Origin: Ichthyophis bannanicus
Taxonomy: Eukaryota; Chordata; Amphibia; Gymnophiona; Ichthyophiidae
NCBI GenBank assembly: GCA_033557465.1
Contig: CM066045.1
Location: forward strand, 135,553,596-135,617,595
Direction: 5' to 3'
Length of the DNA: 64,000 nucleotides
Below the pieces are notes generated by a model. That model ran no database searches, was not told the DNA's origin, and saw only the letters and a program-made list of their open reading frames with translations. The position numbers and the translations under genes were made by a program. Within the stretch, counting starts at the first letter, position 1. The number at the start of each line of letters is the position of its first letter. Shown here in pieces: positions 21,096-30,514 of this stretch.

Positions 21096-21745
21096 CTATC
21101 CGTGTTCAGCATCTCCCCTCACAACATCCCTTCCCCGCCCAAGTGAACAGCGTCCCCCTTCTCTTACCTCTCTCCTGCCATTGCCACCAGCACGCCTCCA
21201 CCCAGCTGACTGCAGAAATTCAACACGACATGAGGTCTTATGCGCAGGACCATGCTTGAGTGCTGTTGCATCTTGCCCCCTCCCGCTGAAACAAACTTCC
21301 TGTTGGGAAGGGGAGTAGGATGCAGCAGGCTTGCCCTGAAAGGGTCCATGCCATGATGGCAGTAACATTAAAGTGCTACATAAGCCGCACTGCCCTCTCC
21401 AAATTCTGCCACCCTAGGTCTAGTCCATCTAGGGGCATGGCCAGCACTGATTAGAAGATAAAGTGCATAGGTTAAAGAGAACAGGCAGAGCCCTGTGGAC
21501 AGAAGTGGCCCTAATTCCCTGCCCCCTCCCCTCCCCCCACACACACATTCTTTGTTTTGCTGGTAGATGACCTAACAGAGCAAAAGCTTGCTTTCAAAAT
21601 CATTGAAGAAGCATATTGAGAGGACCCTCACCAAATATCTGGGCCCTAGTCATGTGCCTGGCTTGGCTATGTCTTAATTCTGCCGTTTTTGCGTGGGGTG
21701 CAATCCATGGAATTCTTTACATTTTATTTACTTAAGAGCAAATGT
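21096..21745. other. Unassigned DNA with a short family A remnant
   Basis: No gene is recognised. At 21385-21450 a short family A-like end is visible (TGCCACCCTAGGTCTAGTCC, then GGGGCATGGCCAGCACTGA). The rest has no assignment. Confidence 0.4.
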
Positions 21746-21749
21746 ACAG

Positions 21750-22052
21750 AATAATATCTACAGTATGTGTAACTGCACAAGATACAGTAAACTAGATGTA
21801 AATTTAGAGAAGTACAGCCACACAGAAAACTGTTTGTGTGAGATGCTGTATGCTGAAATACAGCTGCATAGGATACAGTCCAGCAGATGATGTAGGCTTA
21901 ACATAGATACAGCTGTACAGCATATGGTCCATGTGCACTGTAAGTTTACAAAGTTTAGCAGCACAGGATACAGTCAATAGGATGTAACTTTACATAAATA
22001 CAGCTGTACAAGATATGGTCCCAGGATACTGAGTTTACAGAAGTACAGCTGA
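21750..22052 (+). repeat. Degenerate ~45-bp tandem repeat, array 2
   Basis: About six and a half units of 43-48 bp, most starting ACAGCTGYACARGATAYRG and ending GTTTACAWAAAT or similar. Unit starts lie near 21771, 21813, 21859, 21908, 21956, 21999 and 22044. Each unit holds a CAGCTG E-box-like hexamer or a one-base variant. The same unit forms the array at 17.39-17.60 kb. The function is unknown and decay is advanced. Confidence 0.65.
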
Positions 22053-22221
22053 ACAGATGACCATCTATGACTGCACCCACCCTTGCTTGTTTATATCCCT
22101 GGTAAGTTTCTCGTGTGCAGGGGACCCAAGTGCAATCATCTAGCTCCCTTCTGTCCACCTGAAATGTCACTGCAGATATATTCCATCCAGCCTGCTGAGG
22201 TCTTTGCCTGGCTTTATGATC

Positions 22222-22350
22222 TAACAGTACCAGTGAAACCATTGGACAGACTAGGTAGTAGCCTAGGGCAGCAACTTCTGGTTGGGGTGGATGGCAAAGA
22301 TCAGCTGCGATCAAAGCAAAACAATAGATCCCAGAAGCTGCTCAAATTCT
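22222..22350 (-). mobile_element. Family A repeat, partial
   Basis: Minus-strand fragment with landmarks GAAACCATTGGACAGACTAG, CCTAGGGCAGCAACTTCTGG and AAGCAAAACAATAGATCCC, matching in reverse the end of other family A copies. It breaks off near 22350. Confidence 0.6.
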
Positions 22351-23105
22351 AAAAAACACCTTCATGGCCTTCTAGCCACAGGGAACATGTATAGAATTGT
22401 TTCGGGAGAGATGGTATCGAGGGGATCATTTTTGTGGAGTTTATAAAAATCTCAAAGTGGGGGCCTTGAGACCTGAAGGCTGATTGGAGGAGGGGCATAA
22501 GGCTGAAGGTTCGCTTAAGCATCAAATAGCCTTGCTCTGGATCTAACAAAAGAGCAGGCTTGGGACATATTTACTAAAGTATGTTAGTGTGCTATCCACA
22601 GTAACCGCTATCGTGCATTAAAAGCAGGCAGCATGGTAAAACGCCTGTGGTAACGCTTTCAGCATGATGAGGCAGGAGCAAGGTAGAGAGTGACTGTGGC
22701 AGCTGTGACCACTAGCATTTGATTTGCTGCTGCTCGCTAGTTCTCATGACTGCTGAGAGTGTGGCTTTACTTAATGCCACCTCAAGAGGTGATGTTAAGT
22801 GCAGCTGCACTACTGACAGTCCGATATTATGGCAGCTGCTCATTGCAGAAAGTTTAAAATAAAATGTGTGTCTGTGGTGGCACCCCCTCTTATCCTCCCC
22901 AAGTACAACACCCTGCAGCATCTGACCATCCTCCCTGCTGTGCTCGCATCATCCATTTGGCATTTGATCTTCCCTCCACAGAAGATGAGGGCTGGCACTA
23001 TGATTAGGTAAACTAGGCAATTGCCTGGAGCACCAGCCCTCCGGGAGTGCCCATTGCTGCCAAACCTGCCCCTCTCTGGGGCTGAAGTGGCAACAATGGC
23101 TCAGA
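22351..23105. other. Unassigned DNA with MITE-like remnants
   Basis: No gene is seen. Around 22565-22650, GGGACATATTTACTAAAGTATG and following bases resemble the ends of the Harbinger-like MITEs at 37.8 and 59.3 kb. Around 22990-23050, GGCACTATGATTAGGTAAACTAGGCA resembles a family A end. Both are too decayed to bound. Confidence 0.4.
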
Positions 23106-23460
23106 AATCACAATGATAACATTTTATTTACCAGTTAATATCCTTTTCTTGATTCCTGCTAGACCAGTCCAGACAAGTGGGTTGTGTTCCCCTACCAGCA
23201 GATTGGTGGCAACAAAGAACCAATGAAAAGCCCAGGTTTCAATGACATCATTCCTATGCCTCTATTCGCCTCAGCCACCAGAGGTCCCTTTAGTATTCGT
23301 CCCACAGCATATGTGAGAAACATGGCAAGCCTCACACAATCTCAATTGTCAGCAACAAGGAGTACTGCATAAAATGAACCCTCACTGTCTGGTAACAAAT
23401 ATACTAAAATCTACAATCCCAAAGAATCACCAAACTAAGTGAACCCTTTCTATTACAATT
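23106..23460 (-). mobile_element. Possible DIRS terminal region
   Basis: A stretch with GATTCCTGCTAGACCAGTCC and GTTGTGTTCCCCTACCAGCAG resembles the terminal repeats and spacer of amphibian DIRS elements as I recall them. It lies on the 3' side of the minus-strand DIRS coding remnants, where such a terminus belongs, and a Penelope hairpin plus a CR1 fragment separate the two. This is recall and position only; an alignment is needed. Confidence 0.35.
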
Positions 23461-23463
23461 ATT

Positions 23464-23812
23464 GTCGGAAAAAGCCGAAGGAGGAAGGAATAAAATATCC
23501 ACCCACACCAGATGGCTTATTCCCTTTTAATCATATTTTGTAATATTTTAAATAAATCCTTATCTGTGTCAGCATATTCTGTTGGTAACGTTATTTCATC
23601 AAACTTCCACGGTATTATCTTCAAGCATACACGACGTGCACGTTTCAGGACCCCTGCCCTGTTTCAAGTGCCACCTTCCTTCAGCCAGCAAACCCGTGAT
23701 GTTCAGCCGGATACACATCACGGGTTTGCTGGCTGAAGGAAGGTGGCACTTGAAACAGGGCAGAGGTCCCGAAACGTGCACGTCGTGTATGCTTGAAGAT
23801 AATAGAGAGCAA
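23464..23812. mobile_element. Penelope-like pseudo-LTR pair in head-to-head hairpin
   Basis: The left part starts TTGTCGGAAAAAGCCGAAGGAGG, like the left arm of the element at 8.8 kb (TTTGTCGGAGCGTACCGAGG). From about 23616 to 23701 and from 23717 to 23803 the sequence is an almost perfect inverted repeat of about 87 bp around a 15-bp spacer. Both arms carry GAAACGTGCACGTCGTGTAT (one T-to-C class change on the left) and CACTTGAAACAGGG. This is the inverted-pseudo-LTR arrangement without the coding region. A CR1 fragment starts directly after it. Confidence 0.75.
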
Positions 23813-24525
23813 ATAAAATGCTAGATATCATAAGGAAAGGAATGGAGAATAAAACAAAGGATATTATAATGCCTCTATATCGTTCCATGGTGAGACCGCA
23901 CCTTGAATATTGTGTGCAATTCTGGTCGCCGTATCTTAAAAAGGATATAGCGTTATTAGAAAAGGTTCAGAGAAGAGCCACCAAAATGGTAAAGGGGATG
24001 GAAGGATACCCCTATGAAGAAAGGCTAAAAAGGTTAGGGCTCTTAAACCTGGAAAAGAGACGGCTGAGGGGAGATATGATAGAAGTTTATAAATTAATGA
24101 ATGGAGTGGAACGGGTAAACATAGATCGATTGTTTATGTTATCAGAATATAGAAAGACTAGGGGACATGCAATGGAGCTACAAGGTAAGCTATTTAAGAC
24201 TAATACAAGAAAATATTTTTTCACTCAATGTGTAATCAAAGTCTGGAATTTGTTACCAGAGGATGTAGTAAAGGCTGTTAGTGTAGCTGGGTTTAAAAAA
24301 GGCTTGGACAAGTTCCTGGAGGAAAGGTCCATAAACCATTATTAAGAAGGGACCCAGGATATCAATGCTTGACCCAATACAAGCATTGTGGAACCTATGT
24401 CTTTTGGGGGAACTGCTAGGTACGTATGACCTAGATTGGCCACTGTTGGAAACAGGATACTGGGCTTGATGGACCTTGGTCTGACCCAGTATGGCATATC
24501 TTATGTTCTTATGTTTTTATTGACC
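23813..24525 (+). mobile_element. CR1-type LINE 3' end (subfamily 2)
   Basis: A 175-codon frame followed by a 3' UTR with GACCCAGGATATCAATGC, TTGGCCACTGTTGGAAACAG, GGGCTTGATGGACCTTGG and TCTGACCCAGTATGGC, ending in repeated TTATGTTC units. That UTR and tail are diagnostic of a CR1 subfamily widespread in non-mammalian vertebrates. The 5' part is truncated. Related copies lie at 52.0-53.0 kb (minus), 55.1-56.1 kb (plus) and, much older, at 57.1-57.5 kb. Confidence 0.88.
23818..24345 (+). pseudogene. CR1 polymerase C-terminal fragment
   Basis: The frame is free of internal stops and encodes the CR1 thumb and C-terminus: 'IRKGMENKTKDIIMPLYRS', 'VRPHLEYCVQFWSPYLKK', '[15 protein letters not shown]', '[19 protein letters not shown]' and 'WNLLPEDVVKAVSVAGFKK'. 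The reverse transcriptase catalytic box lies upstream in complete elements and is missing. The open frame and few differences from the copy at 55.2 kb suggest modest age. Confidence 0.88.
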
Positions 24526-24539
24526 ACACTGCTTCCTTG

Positions 24540-25560
24540 TGGTTCCAACAGCCCAAGAGACTGTCATCTGTCATCAGCAGGATCCAGAAGAAATCATCTA
24601 GCAGTACGCCCTTCTTCAGGTGAAAGGGCTACCACCGCCACTGCAGGCTGGCCTTCAACATCATCAGGAGTTGAAGCCTATACTCGAACTCCTGAGAACT
24701 CAGAGACCATCGAGTCAACAAGGACCACTGCAGCGGTTGCATTTGGGCATGCGTCCATAGCACCATCTCTATGGTTGCTGCCATTAATCCAAGGAGCTGA
24801 AGATAATTCCAGATTCTGAGGACCTGCTAAGCACAGAACAGTGCCAGGTAATTCAACAGTCTTTGTCCTCTGGCAGGAAAACTCTGCCCACTCGAGAGTC
24901 GAAATGTGCTCCCAGAAACTCCAAGGACTGGGAAGGCAAAAGCTGGCTTTTTCCCCCTAATTGATCACTCAGCCAAAGCTTTCCAAAAAGGACTCCACTA
25001 GGGATGCCACTCGAGATGCTTCTGACAGGGAATAGGCTCAGATGAGCCAGTCATCCAGATAGGGATGGACACAGATCCCTTGGTGATGAACTGATAGTGA
25101 GAGCCAAGCATGGCAAAACGCAGATACCTCTGCTGATCTGCCCAGATTGGGATATGAAAATGCGTCTTGGCCAGATCCAGAGAAGCCAAAAACTACTCTC
25201 GACATATTACTTGAATCACAGAGCACAAGGTTTCCATCTGGAAGTGCAGGACGCACACATGCTCACTGCCCCCCTCCCCCCCTTGAGGTCCTTCTTTGGT
25301 ACCAAAAAAATAGATGGAGTATCTGCCCTTGCCTCACTTGTTTGGGGGGATGGACACCACCGCCTTTAGGCACAGTAACTTGTCCAAGGTGGTCCTCACA
25401 GCAGCACCTTTGATTGCAGAACCACAAGGAGAATTGACAAAAGCATTAGGAATTGGCTCTTTGCATTCCAGGACATAACTGAACTGAATGGTGTCTAGCA
25501 CGCAGTGATCCTTGGTAATTCGGGCCCATTCCTGAAAGAAAAGGTGAAGTCAGCCTCTCA
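24540..25560 (-). pseudogene. DIRS reverse transcriptase / RNase H remnants
   Basis: Recognisable pieces, in minus-strand order: 'WARITKDHCVLDTIQFSY' near 25480-25540; 'AFVNSPCGSAIKGAAVRTTL' near 25400; a Gly-rich 'FFGTKE' stretch near 25300; 'ASLDLAKTHFHIPIWADQQ' and 'YLRFAMLGSHYQF' near 25100-25190; and 'PYLDDWL' near 25045. Then come 'LGLMAATIEMVLWTHA' near 24770 and a 'LMTDDSLLG' block near 24560. The fragments are in several frames with deletions and stops. YLDD is the catalytic box. It is clearly non-functional. Confidence 0.75.
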
Positions 25561-25934
25561 CCAGAGGAACCAGGGAATGGACCTCCAAACCTTCATTGGG
25601 CAGCCCAGGAGGGTTCTACTCTAGAGGAGACTGAGTCCTTGGGCCCACATGCTCCACGAAAGGACTAAGAACGAGCCCAAGGCCTTGAAGTAGAGGGGAA
25701 GAAAGGTCTTCCAGGTCGGTAATGACAATAGTCCTGAGGCCCTTGGGAATCCAGTCAGTGCACCCTTGGTGGTTGGGTGGAGACTGACAAGAAAGGGGCA
25801 CCAGCCCACTTCGCAGGCCTCTTAGACCTGTTTTCCGATAGGTGCTAAGATTTTGTCTTACCTACGTCCTTCACCACCTTCTCCAAATAAGTTCCAAAAA
25901 AGAACTTCTCCTTAAAGGTCAGTTGAGCCAACTG

Positions 25935-26348
25935 TTAGAGGTGATGTCTGCTGCCCAGGGCCGGAGCCAAATCCATTGTTGCGACACTTTCATCAGGGCA
26001 CCATCCCTGGCTGCCAAGTATCAGGTCATACATGGCATCAGAAAGGAAGGCCGTAGCCGACTCCAAAAGAGGGGTAGTATCATCAGGTGGAAGAGACTGA
26101 ATCCATTGGAGAAGGGCTCGAGACGTCAGGCTGGTATATACTTCCAGCTGTAAAATAGCCGCCAACAGGGTGAACTGGCTCCTCAGCAAGTAATCCACCT
26201 TGCGGTCCAGGACATCCTTTAAGACCAATCCACCTTTCACAGGAATGGAGGTCCATCTGGTAAACACCATGACCTGCGCATCCACCTTGGGACTGTCAGA
26301 CCACTTGGCATGCTCCTCCTCTGGGAAAGCACAGAGCTTCTTATACAC
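25935..26348 (-). pseudogene. DIRS gag-like protein, C-terminal piece
   Basis: About 137 codons with phrases typical of amphibian DIRS ORF1: 'EEEHAKWSDSPKVDAQV', 'GGLVLKDVLDRKVDYLLRSQF', 'LQWIQSLPPDD' and 'LESATAFLSDAMYDLI'. The ORF1 protein is thought to package the RNA. It overlaps the next piece in another frame by a few bases, so a frameshift near 26345 splits them. Confidence 0.78.
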
Positions 26349-26745
26349 TCTTAAATCCTTTAGTTAGGGAGTCAGGGGAGTCCCACTCCGAACGGATGAT
26401 ATCCTTGATCACTTCCGAGAATGGAAAGACAGCAGTGGATTTTCGTACCCCTTGAAGGAGCAGGTGTACCTTCGGATCCTGCTCCATGCCGAAAGCATCT
26501 GTCAAGTTCAAGGTGGATGAGACCCTGGTAATCAATGCCACCAGCTCCTCCTTTTGGAATAGGTGGACCACCCCAGCCTCAGAAAATCTTCTGAAGGGGA
26601 AACCCTCGTTGTCATCTACATCAAAGCTCAGTACCAAGCCATATGAATCCAAGGTACAGTCAAAATCTTGGATAGCTCCTAGCTGTTCCCCATCTCCAGG
26701 AAATGTCCCTCGCCAGCCAGAGGTAATCGAACAGGGCTGTGACAT
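26341..26745 (-). pseudogene. DIRS gag-like protein, middle piece
   Basis: This 134-codon frame contains 'FQKEELVALITRVSSTLNL', 'FGMEQDPKVHLLLQGVRKS' and 'SEVIKDIIRSEWDSPD', which continue the DIRS ORF1 protein between its zinc-binding start and its C-terminal piece. It is separated from both neighbours by frameshifts. It has no other recognisable domain. Confidence 0.72.
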
Positions 26746-26819
26746 TCAGCCTGCCCAGCATGAGGCTGTGTCTGGGGACACCTAGAGGCTGCAGGGTCTG
26801 AATTACCATGCCAGAAGGA

Positions 26820-27185
26820 CTAGGCCTGTTGCAAAAAGGAAAAGAATTCCAGGGAGAACAATCTGGAGTCTGGAAGCTCTCCTCTCGGATAAAGCTCCCC
26901 AACACTAGGGGGCACAGCCACCACAGACCCCTTAGAGGATGAAAAGCGTCTCACAGCATGGTCGCCACAGCCTCCAGCCGGCTGAATATCCTTATCCATA
27001 CCGCCATAAAACACCTCCTGCCCTAAGGCAGGTAAGGGCAGACTAACCACATCCTCTGGCTGAGAGGGGGAAAGCAGGTCCTCCAGCGGCGACTCAGAAA
27101 CTGTCATGCAGGAAGGGCAGAGTCCAGAATCCAAGGATGAGACTCCTCGCTTGCCACAGGTCAAACATTTCCTGGAAGAAGACAT
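26820..27185 (-). pseudogene. DIRS gag-like protein, N-terminal zinc-binding piece
   Basis: Begins with an ATG at 27185 and encodes 'KCLTCGKRGVSSLDSGLCPSC', a paired Cys-X2-Cys putative zinc-binding motif at residues 8-28, followed by an acidic, Ser/Pro-rich stretch. This start is characteristic of DIRS ORF1 proteins. The upstream DNA lacks a longer frame, so the ATG is the likely original start. The frame ends at 26820 by a stop or shift. Confidence 0.7.
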
Positions 27186-27359
27186 AAAGAGTTAGGGTAG
27201 GTATCACAACCTACTCTCCCAATACCCGGCCAATTGTAGATTTTTTATCCCTCCCACACAAAATATTTTTCCCCTCTCCATTTTACTCTCCCAGCCCCAT
27301 CCCATTCTAATCCTCCCCCAACATCAGCTCCCTTCTAGTTCCAGCCTCACCCAGCATCC

Positions 27360-27935
27360 ATTCCCTTCTAGTCCCTGCATCAGCCCATTTCCAGTCCTAG
27401 CCCCCATCAGCCCATTTCCAGTCCTAGCAACCCCCCAACCCAATACCAGTCCTAGCCCCCCCCCATCAACCCACTTCCAGTCCTAAACCCCCATCACCCC
27501 ATTTTCAGTTTAAGCCCCCCCTATCACCCATTACCAGTCCTAACCCCCATCACCCCATTTCCAGACAGCCCCCATCAGCCCAAAGCCCATTACCAGTCCT
27601 AACCCCCCATAGCCCATTAGCAGTCCTAACCCCCCCCATAGCCCATTAGCAGTCCTAACCCCCCCTAGCCCTTTAGCAGTCCTAACCCCCCCATAGCCCA
27701 TTACCAGTCCTAACCCCCCCCCCATAGCCCATTACCAGTCCTAACCCCCCATCACCCCATTTCCAGACAGCCCCCATCAGCCCACAGCCCATTAGCAGTC
27801 CTACCCCCCCTCCCGCCCGCCCATTAGCAGTCCTAACCCCCCCCTAGCCCATTAGCAGTCCTAACCCCCCCCTAGCCCATTAGAAGTCCTAACCCCACCC
27901 CCCTCGCCCATTAGAAGTCCTAACCCCCCCCCCCC
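27360..27935 (+). repeat. C-rich minisatellite, unit about 24-26 bp, array 1
   Basis: More than twenty imperfect units built on AGCCCATTACCAGTCCTAAC followed by a run of 4-9 C, with variants CATTTCCAG and CATTAGCAG. Upstream, from about 27.28 kb, the same words occur in a looser form (CATCCATTCCCTTCTAGTCC). The array runs into a C-run and an A-run at 27925-27960 and then directly into the palindrome. The same unit and the same order occur at 47.5-48.7 kb. Confidence 0.88.
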
Positions 27936-27957
27936 CCGGCAAATTTTAAAAAAAAAA

Positions 27958-28390
27958 AAAGCTGGCTCTGGCTGCTGCCATGGCAGAATGCAATGTCCCG
28001 CGGGGCCCCCTCCGCCCACTAAGCCCCTCTGCAAGGGCTTTCAGATTCGCGAGGGAGAGCGTCTCCCTCGCGTCTCTGTTAAGCCCGCAGGGGCTAATGG
28101 GAAATTTCCCATCAGTCCCTCGCGTCTAAAGGGGCTGATGGGAAATTTCCCATTAGCCCCTGCGGGCTTAACAGAGACGCGAGGGAGACGCTCTCCCTCG
28201 CGAATCTGAAAGCCCTTGCAGAGGGGCTTAGCGGGCGGAGGGGGCCCCGCGGGACACTGCATTCTGCCCTTGCCGCGTCCGCGGCAGCAGTCAGAGCCAG
28301 CTTTTTCTTTTTTGCGGACCTTCCCGCGTGCCAGCTGCAAGGCCTTCGCGTGCCACAGCTGGCACGCGTGCCATAGATTCGCCATCGCTG
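27958..28390 (-). mobile_element. GC-rich foldback element with a hAT-like end
   Basis: The centre is a near-perfect palindrome: about 150 bp at 27961-28110 is repeated inverted at 28133-28290, with the axis near 28122. Outside the palindrome, the right side ends GGCACGCGTGCCATAGATTC then GCCATCGCTG. Read on the minus strand this starts CAGCGATGGCGAATCTATGG, which resembles the ends of known hAT elements. No matching left end was found. It is non-coding; the frames over it on both strands mirror one another because of the palindrome. Confidence 0.7.
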
Positions 28391-29210
28391 GTCTATGTTC
28401 TGCATGTGTAACTGAGCTGAGGTATTCTGTTTATGTAATTCCTATTTGACATTGCCACTTGTTCTCTTTCCCCAGAAGGTCATGTATTCTTGTTCTTTGA
28501 AATGTATTGGTTTAATATTTGCAGTGTTGCCTTTTGATTGGTAGAGTATGGTGCTTTGTGAGTCCTGGTAGTGCTGTTACGATACGGCGGGTTTGCTATG
28601 GGTTCTAAATGGGCAGTGTTTGTAGTAGTTCCTAATGTGTCTGGCAGTTGGCACTGGATTATAGTAATGTAGAAATCTTTTAGTCTTTCTTTATCCATAA
28701 ACTCATTAAGAGGCACGTTTTACTAAAAGTTAGTATATGGTAACATTATGCAAACATTTATGCAAATGAGGCCCCGCACCCCCCTTGGGCCGCCCCTGCT
28801 GGTGATAAGGGTCAATCTGCCTTACTTGGCAGTAGAGGTGCGGTAAGTACGAACACACTGCACGTTAGTATACATGCCCCTTAGTGATAAAACAAATGTT
28901 AGAAAAAATAAGTAAATTATTTTCTTTCCTTTCAGCTTCACCTGCAGCACTTCAAGTCGCAAGAACTTTCTCCCTCGGGCTCCCTTCCCTTGCTTGCACA
29001 CAATCGTTCTCGGTATTATAGAGAAAAGCACAGGAAAGTAGAGAAGCCATAACACCGGGCCCGTGGTGCTGTTTTTATCCGAAATAAAAATAGCTAAATA
29101 AGAAAATGTGTGTCAAACGAAGGAGCTGTTCCCGCCTTCCACGGGTGCGCGTGCCACGCTAGCAGTGTTTACATGGGGAGGGGGCGCCACGAAAGCCGAA
29201 AAAGCGCCTC
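28391..29210. other. Unassigned DNA with a MITE-like remnant
   Basis: No gene is recognised. At 28708-28760 GAGGCACGTTTTACTAAAAG resembles the Harbinger-like MITE end, and GGTAAGTACGAAC near 28832 may belong to it. The rest is unassigned. Confidence 0.4.
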
Positions 29211-29600
29211 GCGGATGATAATGACTATGTATTCCGTCAATAATTTAAAATATAAATAACACTTTACATTAAGTGACACTAATTGCACTGTAGCTTCTGT
29301 GTAATTAACATTTAAGTGCGTTTTAATTTTTATGTAGCGGCGCGGGCTCCCTGACGAAGCTACGAGTTCCTCTGCAACTTGCCGCCCTCGGCTCTCGCCT
29401 CTCCGCTGCTGCAAAGCAAAGGACGCGGCGCGAGACGAGCGGGAGCCTTCCAGAAGGTGCTGGGGAGTCGGGACGCCGCGTGCCTCGCGCCGCAGCCCAC
29501 CTGAATGCATACGGCGTTGCTGCGCTCGCGGCTTCATTAATTAGTGCCACTTAATATGTACTGTGAAATTTATGCTTTAATATAATAACATCACAGTAGG
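29211..29600. promoter_or_regulatory. CpG-rich block flanked by AT-rich, TAATTA-containing DNA
   Basis: Positions 29335-29535 are dense in CpG, unlike nearly all of the window outside young GC-rich repeats. The flanks (29215-29330 and 29535-29600) are AT-rich, contain TAATTA/ATTAAT homeodomain-type cores, and show no match to any repeat here. This could be a CpG island promoter or a conserved regulatory element. The frames through it (29169-29550) have no recognisable domain. This is inferred from composition alone. Confidence 0.4.
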
Positions 29601-30282
29601 AGGGGGTTTCTCCCCTCCCCTCCCAGTGAATAATAAATTGGGTCTAGCATATGTATATTTACTCTAGACGTGAACTCGACAGCTCAGCATAATGAAACCG
29701 GTATCTGAGCAATGGTATGACTGCTTTGAGGAGCTTGTGGCTGTCCGCTGATGTGGATTTGAAGCGCAGAGCTTCGTGGCTGAGGGCTAGGACCGTTCTA
29801 CCTGGTATCTCTTGCAATATTTATTTATTAAGATTTAGTAACTGTCTTTATATAAAGAGGTTCGCCCAAGGGGTCCCTTTCAGTGCAAGGGTAAGGCAGG
29901 GCTGGCTCTCTAGCACCACCTAGAGGGAATAGGTGGTGGGGAATCCAACCACTGCCCAGCACTTCTGGTTTGCATGCGGTTGGGATAGCAGAACGCTGCA
30001 TGCCCTTCCCCCTCTCCGTTTACATCTAGTTGGGATAGGTAAGATAAAGTGGTGGACCTATGCAATGCTTCTGTTTGGTGCAGGCAGTCGGGGTTCCCAA
30101 TGGCACCCCCTTGTCATGCAGCACTTCAGTGACTCCCTTCTTGTCCTACCATAAGACAAATGTTTGGGGGTGGGGAGGTCCAATACCAGATTACTAGATT
30201 TTTGGAGAGCAAAAATGGGACACAAGCCCACCCTCCCTTGGCATCTTTCCCCCCTATATTTCAAAATGACCAGTCAAGGTTT
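29601..30282. other. Unassigned intergenic DNA
   Basis: No recognised repeat or gene; short frames without motifs. Confidence 0.35.
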
Positions 30283-30283
30283 T

Positions 30284-30512
30284 TTTTTTTTTATTGCCAT
30301 CAAGTCAGTGTTGACTCATAGCAACCCAGCTACCTCTGGGTTTTCTTGGGAATGTATCACTGGAAGTAGATTGCCAGCCTTTTCTTCTGAGGCAATGGAG
30401 GGTAAAGTGACTTGCCCAAAGTCACAAGGAGTGCCAGTGGGAATCAAACCCTTGATCTTCTGAGTACTAGGCAGTTGCTCTAACCACTAGGCTACTCCTC
30501 CACTCCACTCAT
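30284..30512 (-). mobile_element. tRNA-derived SINE with RTE/BovB-like 3' tail
   Basis: On the minus strand the head reads GTAGCCTAGTGGTTAGAGCA (box A) and, about 35 bases on, GGGTTTGATTCCC (box B), an excellent tRNA-like pol III promoter. The body has GGGCAAGTCACTTTACCCTCC and TGCCTCAGAAG. The 3' part (GGGTTGCTATGAGTCAACAC, TGACTTGATGGCAAT) resembles the 3' end of the RTE/BovB LINE at 37.56 kb, so that LINE probably supplies the machinery. Confidence 0.85.
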
Positions 30513-30514
30513 TA

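Larger units (their letters stand above)
24535..27190 (-). mobile_element. DIRS-type tyrosine-recombinase retroelement, degraded
   Basis: Reading the minus strand from 27190 down gives a gag-like protein in three frame-shifted pieces. A reverse transcriptase N-terminal region (25250-25560), a palm fragment ('HQGICVHPYLDDWL', about 25040-25090) and an RNase H region (24550-24850, with a readable 'LMTDDSL') follow. The order gag, RT, RNase H and the lack of an integrase are typical of DIRS elements, which integrate with a tyrosine recombinase. I did not find the recombinase; it would lie below 24535, where a CR1 fragment interrupts. Confidence 0.8.

Noticed and set aside
23582..23824. Overlapping open frames on both strands with nearly the same protein sequence
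   Set aside because: They mirror each other because the DNA is an inverted repeat. The sequence is Penelope pseudo-LTR and not a gene.
27360..27935. CRISPR-like regular spacing of a repeated word
   Set aside because: Units are head-to-tail with variable C-runs and no unique spacers, and the setting is a vertebrate genome; it is a minisatellite.
28041..28405. Arg/Gly/Pro-rich frames on both strands across the 28-kb palindrome
   Set aside because: GC-rich palindrome produces mirrored long frames; no domain or codon signal.
29169..29550. Open frames through the CpG-rich block as a host exon
   Set aside because: No recognisable domain or clear splice sites; long frames are expected where GC content removes stop codons. 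Kept only as a possible regulatory region.
30430..30505. Possible tRNA gene (good A and B boxes, minus strand)
   Set aside because: The body and tail continue as a SINE shared with other loci, and the acceptor stem and cloverleaf pairing are not maintained.
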